From positions 1-64,000 of the forward strand of contig JADDOH010003979.1 in NCBI GenBank assembly GCA_016648135.1: a stretch of DNA of 64,000 bases, written 5' to 3'. This document shows, in pieces, positions 1 to 11,394 of this stretch; within the stretch, counting starts at the first letter, position 1, and each line of letters starts with the position of its first letter. The DNA is from Agrypnia vestita. Its lineage: Eukaryota; Arthropoda; Insecta; Trichoptera; Phryganeidae. The notes under the pieces were generated by a model. The model was not told the DNA's origin, did no database searches, and saw nothing but the letters and a program-made list of their open reading frames with translations. The translations under genes and the position numbers were made by a program.

Positions 1-79
1 TTTTATCATTTTAAAATATGCCTCGCACAATTTTCGTCAATTGTATAGAGGTAGTTTTATTTTTAAATCCCTTATTTAC

Positions 80-280
80 TTAGTGATTTTTATTATTTGA
101 GGTAGATGAGGATATTCTTCTTCTTAAGCCTTCATCTCTCCACTGCTGGATGTAGGCCATCCATCCACCCTTCCATCCTTCCTTGTTATTTGCTAGTTGT
201 AGCCATTTCTTCCCCACCACAGCGGCTATATCGTCGGCCCATTTATTTTGAGGTTTTCCGACGCCTCTTTCACTTCTCAA
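80..280 (-). pseudogene. LINE (RTE-like) ORF2 C-terminal relic
   Basis: The minus strand reads as a 66-residue open stretch resembling the very end of RTE-type non-LTR retrotransposon polyproteins: GKPQNKWADDIAAVV near the start and YIQQWRDEG near the end. In the family this tail follows the reverse transcriptase and has no known catalytic residue. No reverse transcriptase core is next to it, so this is a 5'-truncated dead copy, the usual outcome of LINE insertion. The RTE assignment is from memory of similar insect proteins and could be another LINE clade. Confidence 0.6.
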
Positions 281-1200
281 GGTGTCTATTCCAGAACTCT
301 GGTAGTTTATCTCGTAGCATCTTGGTACGTGATGATGTTACAAGCTGATGATAATGTTACAATCCAAAAAAGCAGTCATTAGAAATTATTATTTTTAAAA
401 CGTCACATTATTAGTAACCACCGGGTGAATTTGATGAATACATCCCATTTGCGCGACCGCCCGCCGCCCGCCGCACCCCTCTCTTTTCAATTCTCCCCGC
501 CCCTGTCGCCCGCCCTCAACCAATCACAGAGCATGATGATAATATTTGATTTACAGCTCCCGGGTAACCGATAAATGGTCCCCATTAATCCTGTATGTTC
601 GTGCGATTTTGTTTTCCTTGCATTGACGCGCGGCCAATGTTGATCGTTATAACTGATCGATGTTGAAATTCAATTCGATTTGGTCAATTGAGAAAAATGA
701 CAATTCCGCGATTTCGAGCTGTCCTCAGGGGCGATACATCACTCTCCCGGCCGGGGGCGAGACGCGAAGCGGACACGTGGTTATCTCGCATCTTCGCATC
801 AAAAAATATTCGGCCGGTAACACAGAAATCTGCCCGGAATTGTGTGCCAGAGTTATGACGTAGCGATTCCGGCATAAAAAGTATACAAAGACCGATTTAA
901 AAGATCGAATCTGGAATAATGTCACCAGATAGAATCTTGGGATGATCCCGCTGATACTCCAAATAGAAAATCTCATTAATTAATGTATTTTTTTATGACA
1001 AATCTTTATGAGGTGGCCGCCTGTATTATCTAGCTTTAGTGATCACTTTAAACAGTTTAACGTTATATTTTTTTAAATATAGAGGGAGTAATCATTACCA
1101 GCGACAACATATGTATGTATACACATACTTTGTCATATGAATTACTAATTTTTGACCAAAAGATGGCTTTAGCGTATTCTCCTCAAATATATGAAAGAAG
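281..1200. other. Anonymous sequence with a short GC-rich patch
   Basis: No gene is recognised. Around 450-530 there is a run of CCGCCCGCC-type sequence followed by CCAATCACAG, unlike the AT-rich surroundings. Between 600 and 880 base composition is more balanced and short open frames occur on both strands without protein-like features. It might be a regulatory island or an old repeat; nothing in the sequence decides. Confidence 0.3.
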
Positions 1201-1204
1201 ACAG

Positions 1205-1360
1205 ATAAAGAACATACATATACACAAGTTTCAAAAGTTTGATGATTTGTGGATATTTTTACGGTGGAATTGGTGAACGTAGCATTGTGTAAAGTAATCA
1301 CTTAAGCCGACACGAAGACTCTAGTACATGTTTTCAATATAAATGACTTTGGTCTCTGTG
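1205..1360 (+). repeat. GTGATCACTTAAGCC repeat family, copy 1
   Basis: A diverged copy of a family seen at least six times here. The shared core is GGTGGAATTGGTGAACG, then TTGTGTAAAGTGATCACTTA (here with one change), and later GTCTCTGTG. It has no coding potential. Other copies end in long AT-rich arms, so it may be a MITE or foldback element. Confidence 0.6.
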
Positions 1361-1552
1361 TTGTATTTTGTAATTTATTTAAATCAATAATTAATTTAAT
1401 GATGTTCTTAGAGCAAACATAAAAATATTGTTAGAAAAATCTCAGTAGGTGTATAAGGTAGGCTTGGACATATTGTTCGAAATGAAAGACTGCATAAACA
1501 AATGTTTCCATCAGTGCCAGAGAGGAAAAGGCAACCAGGAGGACATGAAACC

Positions 1553-1950
1553 GGTAAATTCAAATTCAAATTCAAATGTTTATTCAATGTTCAATGTTAC
1601 AAATGTTTACAGTGTTTACAAAATTTAATGAAGCTTTTTTCATTGTTGTTTTGAATAAATTGAGTGATTCTAGAAAGTTTTATCTACCAATGACAGCAAG
1701 TACTTAACCTACAAAGAAAAAGAAAAAATATATAAAAAAAGTGCATAACAAGACATATAGCTAAGGAACAAATAAGCCAAATCCAAAATAAACTAATAAA
1801 GTGTAAGCCCCTCACCAAGCGCATGAGCAAGTCTCATTTTTGGAGAGGCAAAGCAATAAAATAAAATGTATCTAAGTAGATTGTAATAGACAAATGTATT
1901 ATGATTTATATGTAGTTTTAATATTAAATAAAAAAAAATAAAAAAGTGAC
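1553..1950. repeat. TCAAAT-rich and A-rich repeat, possible LINE 3' region
   Basis: Begins with about three units of ATTCAA and continues with A-rich sequence ending in a run of AATAAAAAAAAATAAAAAA. The TTCAAATTCAAA start is common at the edges of insect LINE tails. No coding sequence is visible. The type is uncertain. Confidence 0.35.
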
Positions 1951-2134
1951 GGACAATACAGGAGGTTGAGTACAGACAGACAGAGGGACAACAAAATAAT
2001 TATTATTTGGATTTAATTTTTAAGGATGACGGTGCCGTTATGAAAATTGTATATGCTCGAATTTTTTAGGCGTGCTGAGAGTGAAATTTCAGGATAAGGC
2101 GACGAAATTAATTTATTTGAAAAGGGGTGTTAAG

Positions 2135-2172
2135 CAGTGGCGTGCAGTGGGTATAAACTTAGGTTACATTAG

Positions 2173-2206
<34 letters not shown>

Positions 2207-2852
2207 CTATTCTTCTATTCTTTCCTATATATATACATATATTATAATTCTTATAAGGGTATATACATTTTTTTTTAAATTTAACTATATATAATGAACT
2301 ATTTTGAGTAGCTTCAATTCACAAAAATAACTGCACTATAAAAGAAGTATTGTAAACAATATATCCATAATAAATAAATATTTTATATAGGTATAGCTAA
2401 TACGGCGAAAAATTCCAATATATTTCGAAGACGATTTAAATATAATTAAATCGGGAACAATACTAATTTCAGATATACGTTTCTTTTCACAAAAATAAAT
2501 CAAACATTTTATGATATCATTATGATATGACAGATGATATTTGTCGTATTCGTATTTACATTTACCACAAAAAAGACATAAAATTTACACCGAAATTTGG
2601 GTGGAATTTGTAAAAAATAACATTTCTGCATGACGTGCGCCTGGCATAGGACCTTTCGAAGAAGGACGCTACTACACAAAACTCGCAGCATTAAAAATAC
2701 ATGTTTTTTTCTCGACTTGACTATATCTGTGGAACAAATTGGTTGGCGATATAATAAATGAAGAATTGATATGAAGTTAAGTGCAGAAAAGTCGGAAATA
2801 AAACTTCTAGCCGTAGGACGAATTTTTTGCTTGTATGCGCTGCACGCCACTG
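2135..2852. mobile_element. Non-autonomous hAT element (MITE), 718 bp
   Basis: The ends are inverted repeats: CAGTGGCGTGCAG at 2135 and its complement ending at 2852, with weaker similarity for a further 8-9 bases. The flanks are near-identical 8-bp sequences, GTGTTAAG (2127-2134) and GTGTTTAG (2853-2860), as expected for the 8-bp target duplication of hAT transposons. No transposase domain is visible; a 113-codon minus-strand frame inside has no recognisable motif. It must have been moved by a transposase made elsewhere. One flank mismatch suggests an old insertion. Confidence 0.8.
2175..2204. repeat. (AT)n microsatellite
   Basis: About 15 AT units inside the hAT MITE, followed by further AT-rich sequence. 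A simple repeat with no function implied. Confidence 0.9.
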
Positions 2853-3221
2853 GTGTTTAGACAATTGCACATGCCACAGTGTTGCCATTTACAAAATTCC
2901 GCTATGGAATTGCATATGCTCCAGGCGCTGATATTGTTAATATTTTATTTGTTGTTGCATTTTTTATAATATAATATATTATGATGATGATTGAATTAAG
3001 TAGGCGCGTACCGTTTCATTTTCTCTTTTTTATACAAGAAAAATACAATTTGGTTTGTGGGTACTTACTTAATGCAATGTGCATTTTATATTTTTTCTTT
3101 GATGGAGAACTATCATTGTCATAAATTCTACTTTTTAGTGTATGCCTTGTGTTTCTTGCGTTCGAGGATAAAGGGTGTAACAGATATAGTCCACAATACT
3201 TTAAAGGTGGATTTCTACATT

Positions 3222-3470
3222 GATAAAGAGTCGAATATGTTCAATCAACCATGACCTAATCAATAGTTATGGAGTTATGCAATACCAAAATTTACATTAT
3301 TTTTCCATATTAATTATAACAAATTTTTTACAAAACATTGAAGTATTATCACAATAACTTATATCGATTACGAATAATTCATTTGTTTCAATAAAATGTA
3401 AATAAAATTATAAAAACCCTGAAAAATTCCAATTGGAATGTTTTCCAATTATTACACTCTGTTTATATGC
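3222..3470. repeat. Fragment of the TA-flanked foldback family
   Basis: Matches the middle of the foldback element at 13,083-13,605: AATCAATAGTTATGGAG, then CTTATATCGATTACGAA, and CCAATTGGAA near the end. Only one half is present and there is no matching arm, so it is a truncated copy. Confidence 0.55.
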
Positions 3471-3539
3471 CATGGAAGTATAACTTCGAAAACGTGAACA
3501 TACACGCATTTTTTAAAATAAAACAATCATGTTATTACT

Positions 3540-4040
3540 TTATTATTTTTCTAGCCATTGTCTCCATTTTCTCATAAAATTCTTTTAGGAAAATAAAGAC
3601 TCATCATAAATTTCTCTGCTTACTAATTAACTCTCTTTTCTCTCGTTTAATTTTTTTTATTATTTCTTGTTGTTCTCAACGTGCCTAAGTTTTTCTGCTA
3701 ATATTTCAGTTTTTTTCTTTTGTTAAAATTTTTTATTCTTTCTTGTTTTATTATTCTTAACATGCCTACATTTTTCTGCTAACTAATTAAGTCTCTTTTT
3801 CTCTTGTTTAATTTTTTTATTCCTACTTGTTGTATTGTTCTTAACATGCCCAAGTTTTTCTGCTAATAATTAACTTTCTTTTTCTTTTGTTTAAATTTTT
3901 ATTCTTTCTTGTCTTTCATATTTATCATCATTAACATATTTCTAAAAGTTAAAACCTTTAATTGGCCATCTATATTATATTAATGTTTTCTTTGCTTTCT
4001 TGTTGTGCTGTTGGTCTTCCATTAATATTAAATAAATAAG
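3540..4040 (+). repeat. Interspersed repeat with 82-bp minisatellite, short copy
   Basis: Contains about three units of a roughly 82-bp tandem repeat, marked by AACATGCCTAAGTTTTTCTG at about 3677, 3758 and 3842. It then runs into a unique tail with GGCCATCTATATTATA and a final ATTAAATAAATAAG. The same tail closes the longer array at 7,441-8,200, so both are copies of one mobile repeat that differ in tandem unit number. No coding region. Confidence 0.75.
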
Positions 4041-5775
4041 TATTAAACCACAAACAATTAACTATAAGTGTAATAAAATAATGACTAAAATTTCTAAATT
4101 ACAATATCATTTCATTTTGGTTTCAACTAACGTTGCTTGAATTTCAGGATATCCAACATACAATACTTATGCACATCCTACTACACCTTCCCGTAATACG
4201 AATACTGGGAATTTAATTTTTTCTCTCCTCTAATTTAATCAACGTGTACACAAGAAATGCATATGTGTGCGAACTGCGGCCGCGCCACCTTTTGCCGCGC
4301 GAACTGCACTTTGTACTTGGACATATAAATTGTACAATTGAATATGCGCACTGCAACACTGCTATTAAGCTACGTGAATTTTAATGCAAAAACTGAATAC
4401 TCTATTCACAAAAGAAAGAAAATAAATGTTTTATTATTACTCTGCTTATTCTACACGTTTTCTGGTTATAAAAAATTATTTAAATTTCGTAGCATTAACT
4501 TTTATTAATGATTTTTCAAATATATTCTACTCACTTTATTATTTTTCTAGCCATTATTTCCATTTTTGCATAAAATTCTTTCAGGAAAATAAAAGCTTAT
4601 CATCTATTTCCAACACAACCTTATATTTCAATTACTTATTTGGGTAAAGTGATGTTATTCTTTTGATATCCAAATTAACATTTTTGTTGGATTTTAATTA
4701 TTTTTTAAACGCTTATTTTGATATCATGTGGGTATATTAATAAGAATTCATTTTTATACTATCTGTAACCCTTTAAAAATGGCGGTTCTTTTACATGTCG
4801 GTTCTTAAATAATAAGTATTTATTTATTTATGAATAAATATATATCAAAGAGAAAAGAATAAAAAATAAATAAAGTTTTTATAAAAGAAGTAACGGACAT
4901 TATAGGATATTGAGGACTGACAGACAGACAGATAATGAAATTATTCTTATTCGGATTTAATTTTAAATGAAAATTTTTGACTTATTAATTGTGACTTAAT
5001 GAATTAATAGTGAAATAGATTTACAAAAAATAATAATAATTACACCACGTTTCCTAACAATGCATCTTTTAGGTCCATATTATGATTAACGACCGATAAA
5101 TACTCAAATATTTTAATAAAACACTGTATTTACTTAGTTATAATTTGGACTTGACGAAGAAAGGAAAAAATAACTGAATTGTGTATAGTTCAAATTTAAG
5201 TTTAGTGAGAGTTAAAATGATTACTAACGTTTGTCTAGCGGAGAAGCTCTAGAAGAAGAAGATAGAAAAACGGTAAATTTTCAATAATTACAATCAAAAT
5301 ATAAACATTACGTTTGCATTAGCAAATGTTTGGTGATGTCGATTTGGATTTAAAATGGGACTTTATTTGGTTCGTGGATTATAATTGGATTTACGCGACC
5401 GTAAATTTTGTTCAAACTTGCAAAAACTGTGAAGCAAAAAGCCATCATACAAATTGAATCTCCACAGTTTTAATGATGGCCGAGTTCCAGTTCTAGGGGA
5501 TTCTAAAAAATCACATTTCAACGGCTTTGCAGCCTTAAAATGAAGCGGCGTAATCAGGTGGGGTTTTATCAAAATAAATTGTTGTTCATTGATAAATAAA
5601 TGTAAAAAGTTTTCAATTTATTTTGCTTCACAGAAGTCAAGCTCGTATTTTTATATGGAATGTAAACCTGTTTATTCAATTCATTTGGCTCACGCCGAGG
5701 CTGTTCAAATATAAGCCCCCCTTTTGATATTTTAATTTAAAATTAAAAACACATTTTGAGTCAAATATAAATGAG
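4041..5775. other. AT-rich sequence, one repeated block
   Basis: The block at 4,530-4,605 (TTATTATTTTTCTAGCCATT and following) repeats 3,538-3,606 just upstream, so part of that repeat is present again without its minisatellite. A short stretch at 4,275-4,310 is GC-rich. Otherwise no gene, RNA or mobile element end is recognised. Confidence 0.4.
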
Positions 5776-5782
5776 ATACAAT

Positions 5783-6260
5783 CTAGACGTCTTCTTCAAA
5801 AATAGCAAAATAATTTTGTGGTGACGTTATTAAAATAATTAATTAAAATTTACATGGCCCCTCCGTCAGGATACAAATGTATACTAACAAAATTAAATTA
5901 AAAAATCGAAATATAGACAATTAAAATATTAAAAAAGTTATACTTTTATGAAAAATGAAAAAAAATAAAGTACGTACTTAACATGAAAATAAATTTTGAA
6001 GGTAACTATTTGTAAAAAGGACCTGTTTATTTGTAATATTCAATTTACTACTAACACTTTTCTTATTTCCAAAATTTCTAATTTATCAAACTGTGATTCT
6101 GAATAATTTGTAAGCCCTTATTAATATCAAAAGAATGATCCATGTCCAAAAGATATTTAGAAAATTCAGAACAATTAATGCTATTTAAACACCTTACGTG
6201 TTCCTTAACTTTAACTTTAAAATTTCTACAATCACAATCACTAAAATCAATTTAACACTC
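5783..6260 (-). mobile_element. Decayed Penelope-like element piece
   Basis: Read on the minus strand this holds, in order, a GIY-YIG endonuclease tail (6,249-5,978), a spacer with a broken hammerhead-like motif (CCTGACGGAGGGGCC near 5,870) and a short frame beginning T-S-P-Q-N-Y-F-A-I-F-E-E (5,827-5,783). The last resembles the M-L-P-Q-N starts found beside other PLE ends in this window. The order, the end of one protein followed by the start of another, fits the tandem arrangement typical of PLEs. Confidence 0.6.
5978..6249 (-). pseudogene. PLE GIY-YIG endonuclease tail, deleted core
   Basis: The frame reads CDCRNFKVKVKEHVRCLN, then SEFSKYLLDMDHSFDINKG. It aligns with the better copy at 24,251-24,574. 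A 21-base in-frame deletion removes the YFYIGKT segment, and with it the YIG half of the GIY-YIG motif. A further deletion then shifts the frame. In PLEs this domain nicks target DNA to prime reverse transcription; this copy cannot. Confidence 0.65.
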
Positions 6261-6488
6261 GATTTTTTTTAATTATCCTTAACCTAATTATTTAAAATTT
6301 ACATTTATCGTTAGTACAGAAAGCTGGTTGAATGTCGTTTGGGATTTTTTCAAGTATTAAATTAGAAATTTCATTATTTATAAATACAATTTTTCTTCAA
6401 TGTTTTTCAGTATCAAATATTGAAGGTTAAATTGAAGATTTAAAAAACATCTTCAACAAACAATCTAGTCTATCAAGAAATTCTAAAA

Positions 6489-6910
6489 TATTAGTCATCA
6501 GACCAGTGTTCACGTACGCAGCTAAGACGTGGGTACTGACCAAGAGGAACGAACAAGAACTAAAAGTTTTTGATAAAAACATTTTGAGGTATACCTATCT
6601 TTGGACCGGTTCTAAGCAATGGATTTTAGTGAAGGCGCTTCAACAATCAGCTCTATTCATTGTTCAAGGAGCTAGGCATCATAAAATTGTGATTCAGGTA
6701 ATGTGGAGTGTGGAAATTATGAATAAGCCAGAAGAATTCAATAGCAGTGGATTTAAGGATCTTAGTAAGGGCAGAACTTAGATGGAGCAATAACGTTCTA
6801 GAGATTCTTGGAGTGATACCTGCCTTGGTGATCCAGAACTGAGCTGGCACAAGACCGAAATGAATGAAGGAAGACTTTTGAGGTGGCCAAGACCTACCAG
6901 GGTTTGTAGA
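6489..6910 (+). pseudogene. LINE (RTE-like) reverse transcriptase C-terminal relic
   Basis: The frame from about 6,500 reads PVFTYAAKTWVLTKRNEQEL, then VFDKNILRYTY. It resembles the region just after the palm domain in RTE-like reverse transcriptases, usually of the form LYGAETW-LTK--E--L-AFE. Downstream codons decay and the frame stops at 6,781. There is no catalytic YADD box in the surviving part. A degenerate 5'-truncated LINE is the likely explanation. Confidence 0.65.
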
Positions 6911-7164
6911 TCCAACCAACCAGCCGCACTCACTTTACCTATCGATGTCAGATAGTACCACAGCTCCTGCTCGTTTTGTCATTCAGTTTCAAACATTTTC
7001 TTTGATAGATTCAGTGAAACAGTACTTAATATTTTATTTAGAACGAGTAACGCAACAAAGAGAAAGTTTATTTATTTCAATGCTATACATTTTTTAAATG
7101 TATTAAGTTTTCATTTTACTTTTCCTGTCTCGCTAAAAAAATTATGTTAAATCATACTTACTAA

Positions 7165-7265
7165 CTAATCATCACGCCGTTTCCTCGCGGGGGCAGGCAG
7201 ATAGGACATAGCGCCACACTCCTCTGTCCTAACACAACGCTCATTCACATTCTTACGTCTCCGCA
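7165..7265 (+). repeat. CATCACGCCGTTT repeat, copy 1
   Basis: Shares ACTAAYYATCACGCCGTTTC, a CG-rich centre and GCAGGCAGA with blocks at 45,815, 47,355 and 54,390. I recall similar blocks in moth introns, but that is memory, not shown by this sequence. No coding content. Confidence 0.6.
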
Positions 7266-7440
7266 TATCCGCCGTGTTTTCTATAATTTATTTGTCCCTA
7301 AGTGGTTCTCGCCCCGGGAGCCCCTGGAACGCACGCGCATACTGTTCCAACTCAATGTATACAATACAAACTTAAATCGCCATGGTTCTCCATCTACGGA
7401 CAAAAATCTAAAATACAAAAATACACATTCAATACAATTC

Positions 7441-8200
7441 TTCTTCTTGGGCGGTCCCTCGTTGCGATTGCGATTATTCTCAACATGCCTAAGTGTTTCT
7501 GCTAAAAAATAAGTTTATTTTTCATTTGTTTAAATTTTTATTCGTTCTTGTTTTATTATTCTCAACATGCCTAAGTTTTTCTGCTAAAAAATAAGTTTAT
7601 TTTTCATTTGTTTAAATTTTTATTCTTTCTTGTTTTATTATTCTCAACATGCCTAAGTTTTTCTGCTAAAAAATAAGTTTATTTTTCATTTATTTAAATT
7701 TTTATTCTTTCTTGTTTTATTATTCTCAACATGCCTAAGTTTTTCTGCTAATAAATAAGTTTGTTTTTCATTTGTTTCAATTTTTATTCTTTCTTGTTGT
7801 ATTATTTTTTACATGCCTAAGTTTTTCTGCTAATAAATAAATTTATTTTTCATTTGTTTAAATTTTCATTCTTTCTTGTTGTACTATTCTTAACATGCCA
7901 ACATTTTTCTGCTTACTGATTAAGTATTTTTTTCTCTTTTTTAATTTTTTCATTCTTTACTGTTGTATTATTTTTACTTAACATGCCTAAGCTTTTCTGC
8001 AAATAATTAAGACTCTTTTTCTTTTGTTTAAATTTGTATTCTTTCTTGTTATATTATTTTTAACACGCCTAAGATTATTTCATAACATATTTATCATTAT
8101 TAACAGATTTCTAAAAGTGGAGACCTGTAATAGCCATCTATATTATACTAATGTCTTCTATGCTTCTTTGTTGTGTTGTTTGTCTTCCATGAATATTAAA
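7441..8200 (+). repeat. 82-bp minisatellite array inside an interspersed repeat
   Basis: Tandem units marked by CAACATGCCTAAGTTTTTCT lie at 7,481, 7,563, 7,645, 7,727, 7,809, 7,891, 7,979 and 8,061. The spacing is 82 bases apart from one step of 88. The units are closely similar at the left and more diverged to the right. The array ends in the same unique tail (GCCATCTATATTATA, ATTAAATAAATAAA) as the short copy at 3,540-4,040. It has no open reading frame and is not a CRISPR array, because the units are contiguous with no unique spacers. Confidence 0.85.
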
Positions 8201-8827
8201 TAAATAAATATATTATTTTTTTAAAAATTGGCCCACGCCAGATTCTAAATCGTAAGTGTACAAAATGATCGACCTCAAAGTAATCGTGGTGAATTTAACG
8301 ATAGCTTTCTGTGTAATTAATAATAAAGTCTCTAATTAAATCACAAAATTAAAGACGTTGTAAATATTAAGAACATTTAATAAAGTTTTTGTTTCAATTA
8401 TGATACTTTGTAGATATGCGAGGCTTCTGGTTATTCGATACACTTTGTTTTGCCTTTCGGTTTAATTTAATTAAATTAGGTGGTTACATAGTCGTTTTTT
8501 GAGAAGGTGCATTTTTCAATGAGAAAACGAGTCTACTTTAAACGTCAAAAATTTATAAAAAATATAGAAAATCTGGGACAATTTTTTATGTTTTAATATA
8601 CACGGTGATTGCTGGTCACTAATTTATAGAGTGTGAGGAAGAAGTCAGATTCTACCTACGGAATCTTCCGGTGTTATTCCAATGTATGTATCGTGATGTA
8701 CGTAATAAGAATAGATAATCACGGTTGATATATTCACTGATTAATCTCAGATAGCATAAAATTTACATCATGTGATTACAATATGCTTGTGCTTTACATT
8801 TTGTCACAATATTACTTAATCACTTTT
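8201..8827. other. Anonymous AT-rich sequence
   Basis: No gene or repeat end is recognised between the minisatellite repeat and the Helitron. Confidence 0.4.
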
Positions 8828-10247
8828 TCTACACTTATATTATAAAGAGGAAAGATTTGATTGTGTGTTTGAATTGAATAGGCTCCGAAACTACTAGACC
8901 GATTTGAAAAATTTTTTCACACTTAGAATCCTACATTATTCTTGATGAACATAAGCTATAAAATATTTTCAAAAAAGATAGAAATTTGTATGAAAACTCT
9001 GATAATGTGACTCAAAGTGTGAAAAAAATATCAAGAAAAAACTTACATCGCGTACGCTGCTGAAATTATTGACAATAGAGCAAAATGATGTACTACAGTT
9101 TTATAGAAGAAGAAGACATCAATATCTACAAAAAATTCCGCGAAACGATATGTCTAACTATTACAGTTGTGTCACAATAACTACTTTTTATGTTAAAATA
9201 TGTAACGCCGCGCCGGTACAAACTAGGCCACATTATTCGTACCTGGGTATTATTACTTATCCATGTGTCTCCCTCGAAGTACGCGCTCCCCGTCGCCGCT
9301 CGCCACTGCAGGCCGGGCCAATGTCAAAAAATAAAGTGCCGCGCGGCCCACTCGCGTGGTCGGCTCCCTATAATTTATGAAACTTTTTTTAAGGGGGGGG
9401 GGGGGTAAGGTTAATTCGTACAAAAAAAGACATGTTTTTGTGAATTTTTTGTGACGACACAGTTAAAATTTTTTAATTAAAACCAATAGTATATTAAAGT
9501 ATGATATTGAAAAATATCGTGTAAAACTTTCAAGAAGAAATATTAAAAAATACGGCATTGGCACCAATTATTCGGACGTGTCTCGGAAAAAAGTAGAATT
9601 GCGGTGTCCATCATACTTGGTGCTAGATCATCTGAAATCAAAGTTCATTCGTTAGATAATAGATTTTCCCAAGTAACGCTGGGAGGGTTATTTGAAATTT
9701 CAATTTCTCAATTTTTTGGAACACTTTGAAGGGAAAAACGCGATTTTTTGCGAAAAATATCGACTAATTTGTTATTAAAAAATAAAAATTAATAACATAT
9801 TTGAAAAAAGTCTCCAGCGTTACCTAGTAAATTATGTACAGAAATAGTGTTCAAAATTTCAAAAGGATCGGTGCAGTAGTTTTGAAGTTATGATGGACAT
9901 CGACTTTGAAAACGTGAGATGTGGGGAAAACGCTTTAAAGTTTTGAACACTGTAAAATTCAAAATAAAACTCAACACTTATTATATACTTACACATAATC
10001 GTTGATGCCACGTTCACACAGCAATGAGCTTTCATCATCGAGCGGGTATAGAAAATCAGTCTGAGTATCGCTCAAATGTTCATAATTTCGTCAATTTTGC
10101 TCCGATTGACTTGAAATTTTAACACAATATTCTTGCGATGTTATACATTTATTTAAAAAATTAAAAATAAAATGCAAAAAAAAAAGTTATATACCTTACC
10201 CCCCCCCCTTAAATACCCGTGCGAAGCCGGGGTGGGCCGGCCGCTAG
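8828..10247 (+). mobile_element. Non-autonomous Helitron, about 1.42 kb
   Basis: The left end begins TCTACACTTATATTATAAAG and runs into CTCCGAAACTACTAGACCGA, a sequence typical of insect Helitron 5' regions. The right end is CCCGTGCGAAGCCGGGGTGG followed by GCCGGCCGCTAG. This contains the small CCCG...CGGG hairpin and the terminal CTAG that Helitrons have, with T following. Helitrons insert between A and T and make no target duplication, and none is seen. No Rep/helicase protein is encoded, so movement depended on another copy. The interior has a GC-rich patch (9,205-9,380) and an 800-bp block shared with 25,335-26,200. Confidence 0.8.
9393..9405. repeat. Poly-G run, pairs with a poly-C run at 10,199-10,208
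   Basis: Thirteen G flanked as TTAAG(n)TAAGGT inside the Helitron. The Helitron right side carries CCTTAC(n)TTAAA, so the two runs and their flanks form an inverted repeat about 800 bp apart. This suggests that the block between them (about 9,390-10,212) is a separate nested unit. Confidence 0.7.
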
Positions 10248-11394
10248 TCTTATATATTTTTGTATCATTTTATTTTATATTCCAATCTCGTGTTCTGGCT
10301 CACCGTGTCGTGTGATCAAATAACGTACGCAGGTAATCAATTTGGTTAATTCAATTCTCTCGTGTTATTAAGTGTGTAATATTAAGGCTTATTTCAAAAT
10401 AAGGGCATGTGTAACGAAATACGAAACGCCGTTAGCCACGCCGTTGCCGTACATTATTATGCTACGTGCGATATTTTTATAATAACGGCTAACGAAGAAG
10501 CATACTGCAAAGTGTTTCGCAAACAAATTACCCTACCTCAGACAATATACATTTTTCAGAGCTTCCCTGTGCTGGGGAGACTGGAAGTTAGTTTATCATT
10601 GGAGAAAACATTATGTAGTGCCTTAAAAGGCTTTAGTGTTAATGATATCCCTAATTGTAGTTTATGACGCTGTAATTAATGTTTTTATGCCCGAATATGA
10701 GTTTTTTTAAACCTAATTTATTTTTGTGAAAAATTCTCACTTAAATTTATATAATTTTGTGTCGTGGTTATTTATATGTTTTTTTGGTTTAATTAGGTTA
10801 ACGGTTGCCGTTGTATTATATTATCTTGTTGTATTTATTTATGCTACTTAACTTAATAACCAAAGTAATAAAAAATATGGTATCACAATGGAAATATACA
10901 AGAACAGATTACATGTGATTAAAAACAAAAATTACATTTTAAAAAAAGCACAGGGTAAATTTTATATTTACATTAAAAATTATATAAAAATTCAAAAACT
11001 CTTCATTATTTAATTTTGAAAGAAGATATTTCTGGTGACGCGTGAAATGTCAACAGTTGAGTAAATAAGCGACAGGATAAAATAAATCTGGTTTAAATGT
11101 CTGCAGGTTTTAAGTAATTTTATTTGACCTATATTGGGTTAATATTTGATATACATTATTTTCATGATAGTCCAACGCATAATATTGATCAAAAATATTT
11201 TAAATATAAATATTAATGTCATTTCATCCTAAGTGCTAAGAATATTTTCTATTCAAAGTAGAAAAAAGACGTCCGGAAGATTTTCCTACTAGCTACGAGA
11301 TAATACTCTATATATATAGGATGAAACATAGCTAATCCACAAAACTTCACATGTAGATTTCTGTTTAAATTATAAGTCATAAAAGTTTAAGAAA
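10248..11394. other. Anonymous AT-rich sequence
   Basis: A short open frame at 10,407-10,667 (86 codons) shows no domain, signal peptide or motif. No other feature is supported. Confidence 0.35.

Larger units (their letters stand above)
2030..3165 (+). repeat. Interspersed repeat R1, copy 1, split by a hAT MITE
   Basis: The outer parts (about 2030-2134 and 2861-3165) match a second copy at about 27,940-29,690 in the same order: GAGAGTGAAATTT on the left, then GCATATGCTCC, TACCGTTTCATTTTCTCT and ATGGAGAACT on the right. Copy 2 is split by a mariner instead. The underlying repeat has no recognisable coding region; its own ends are not clear. Confidence 0.6.

Noticed and set aside
2072..2278. 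Coding frame through the (AT)n tract
   Set aside because: It spans the end of a hAT MITE and a microsatellite.
7441..8100. Regularly spaced repeat that could be mistaken for a CRISPR array
   Set aside because: The 82-bp units are contiguous and diverged, without unique spacers, in a eukaryotic genome.
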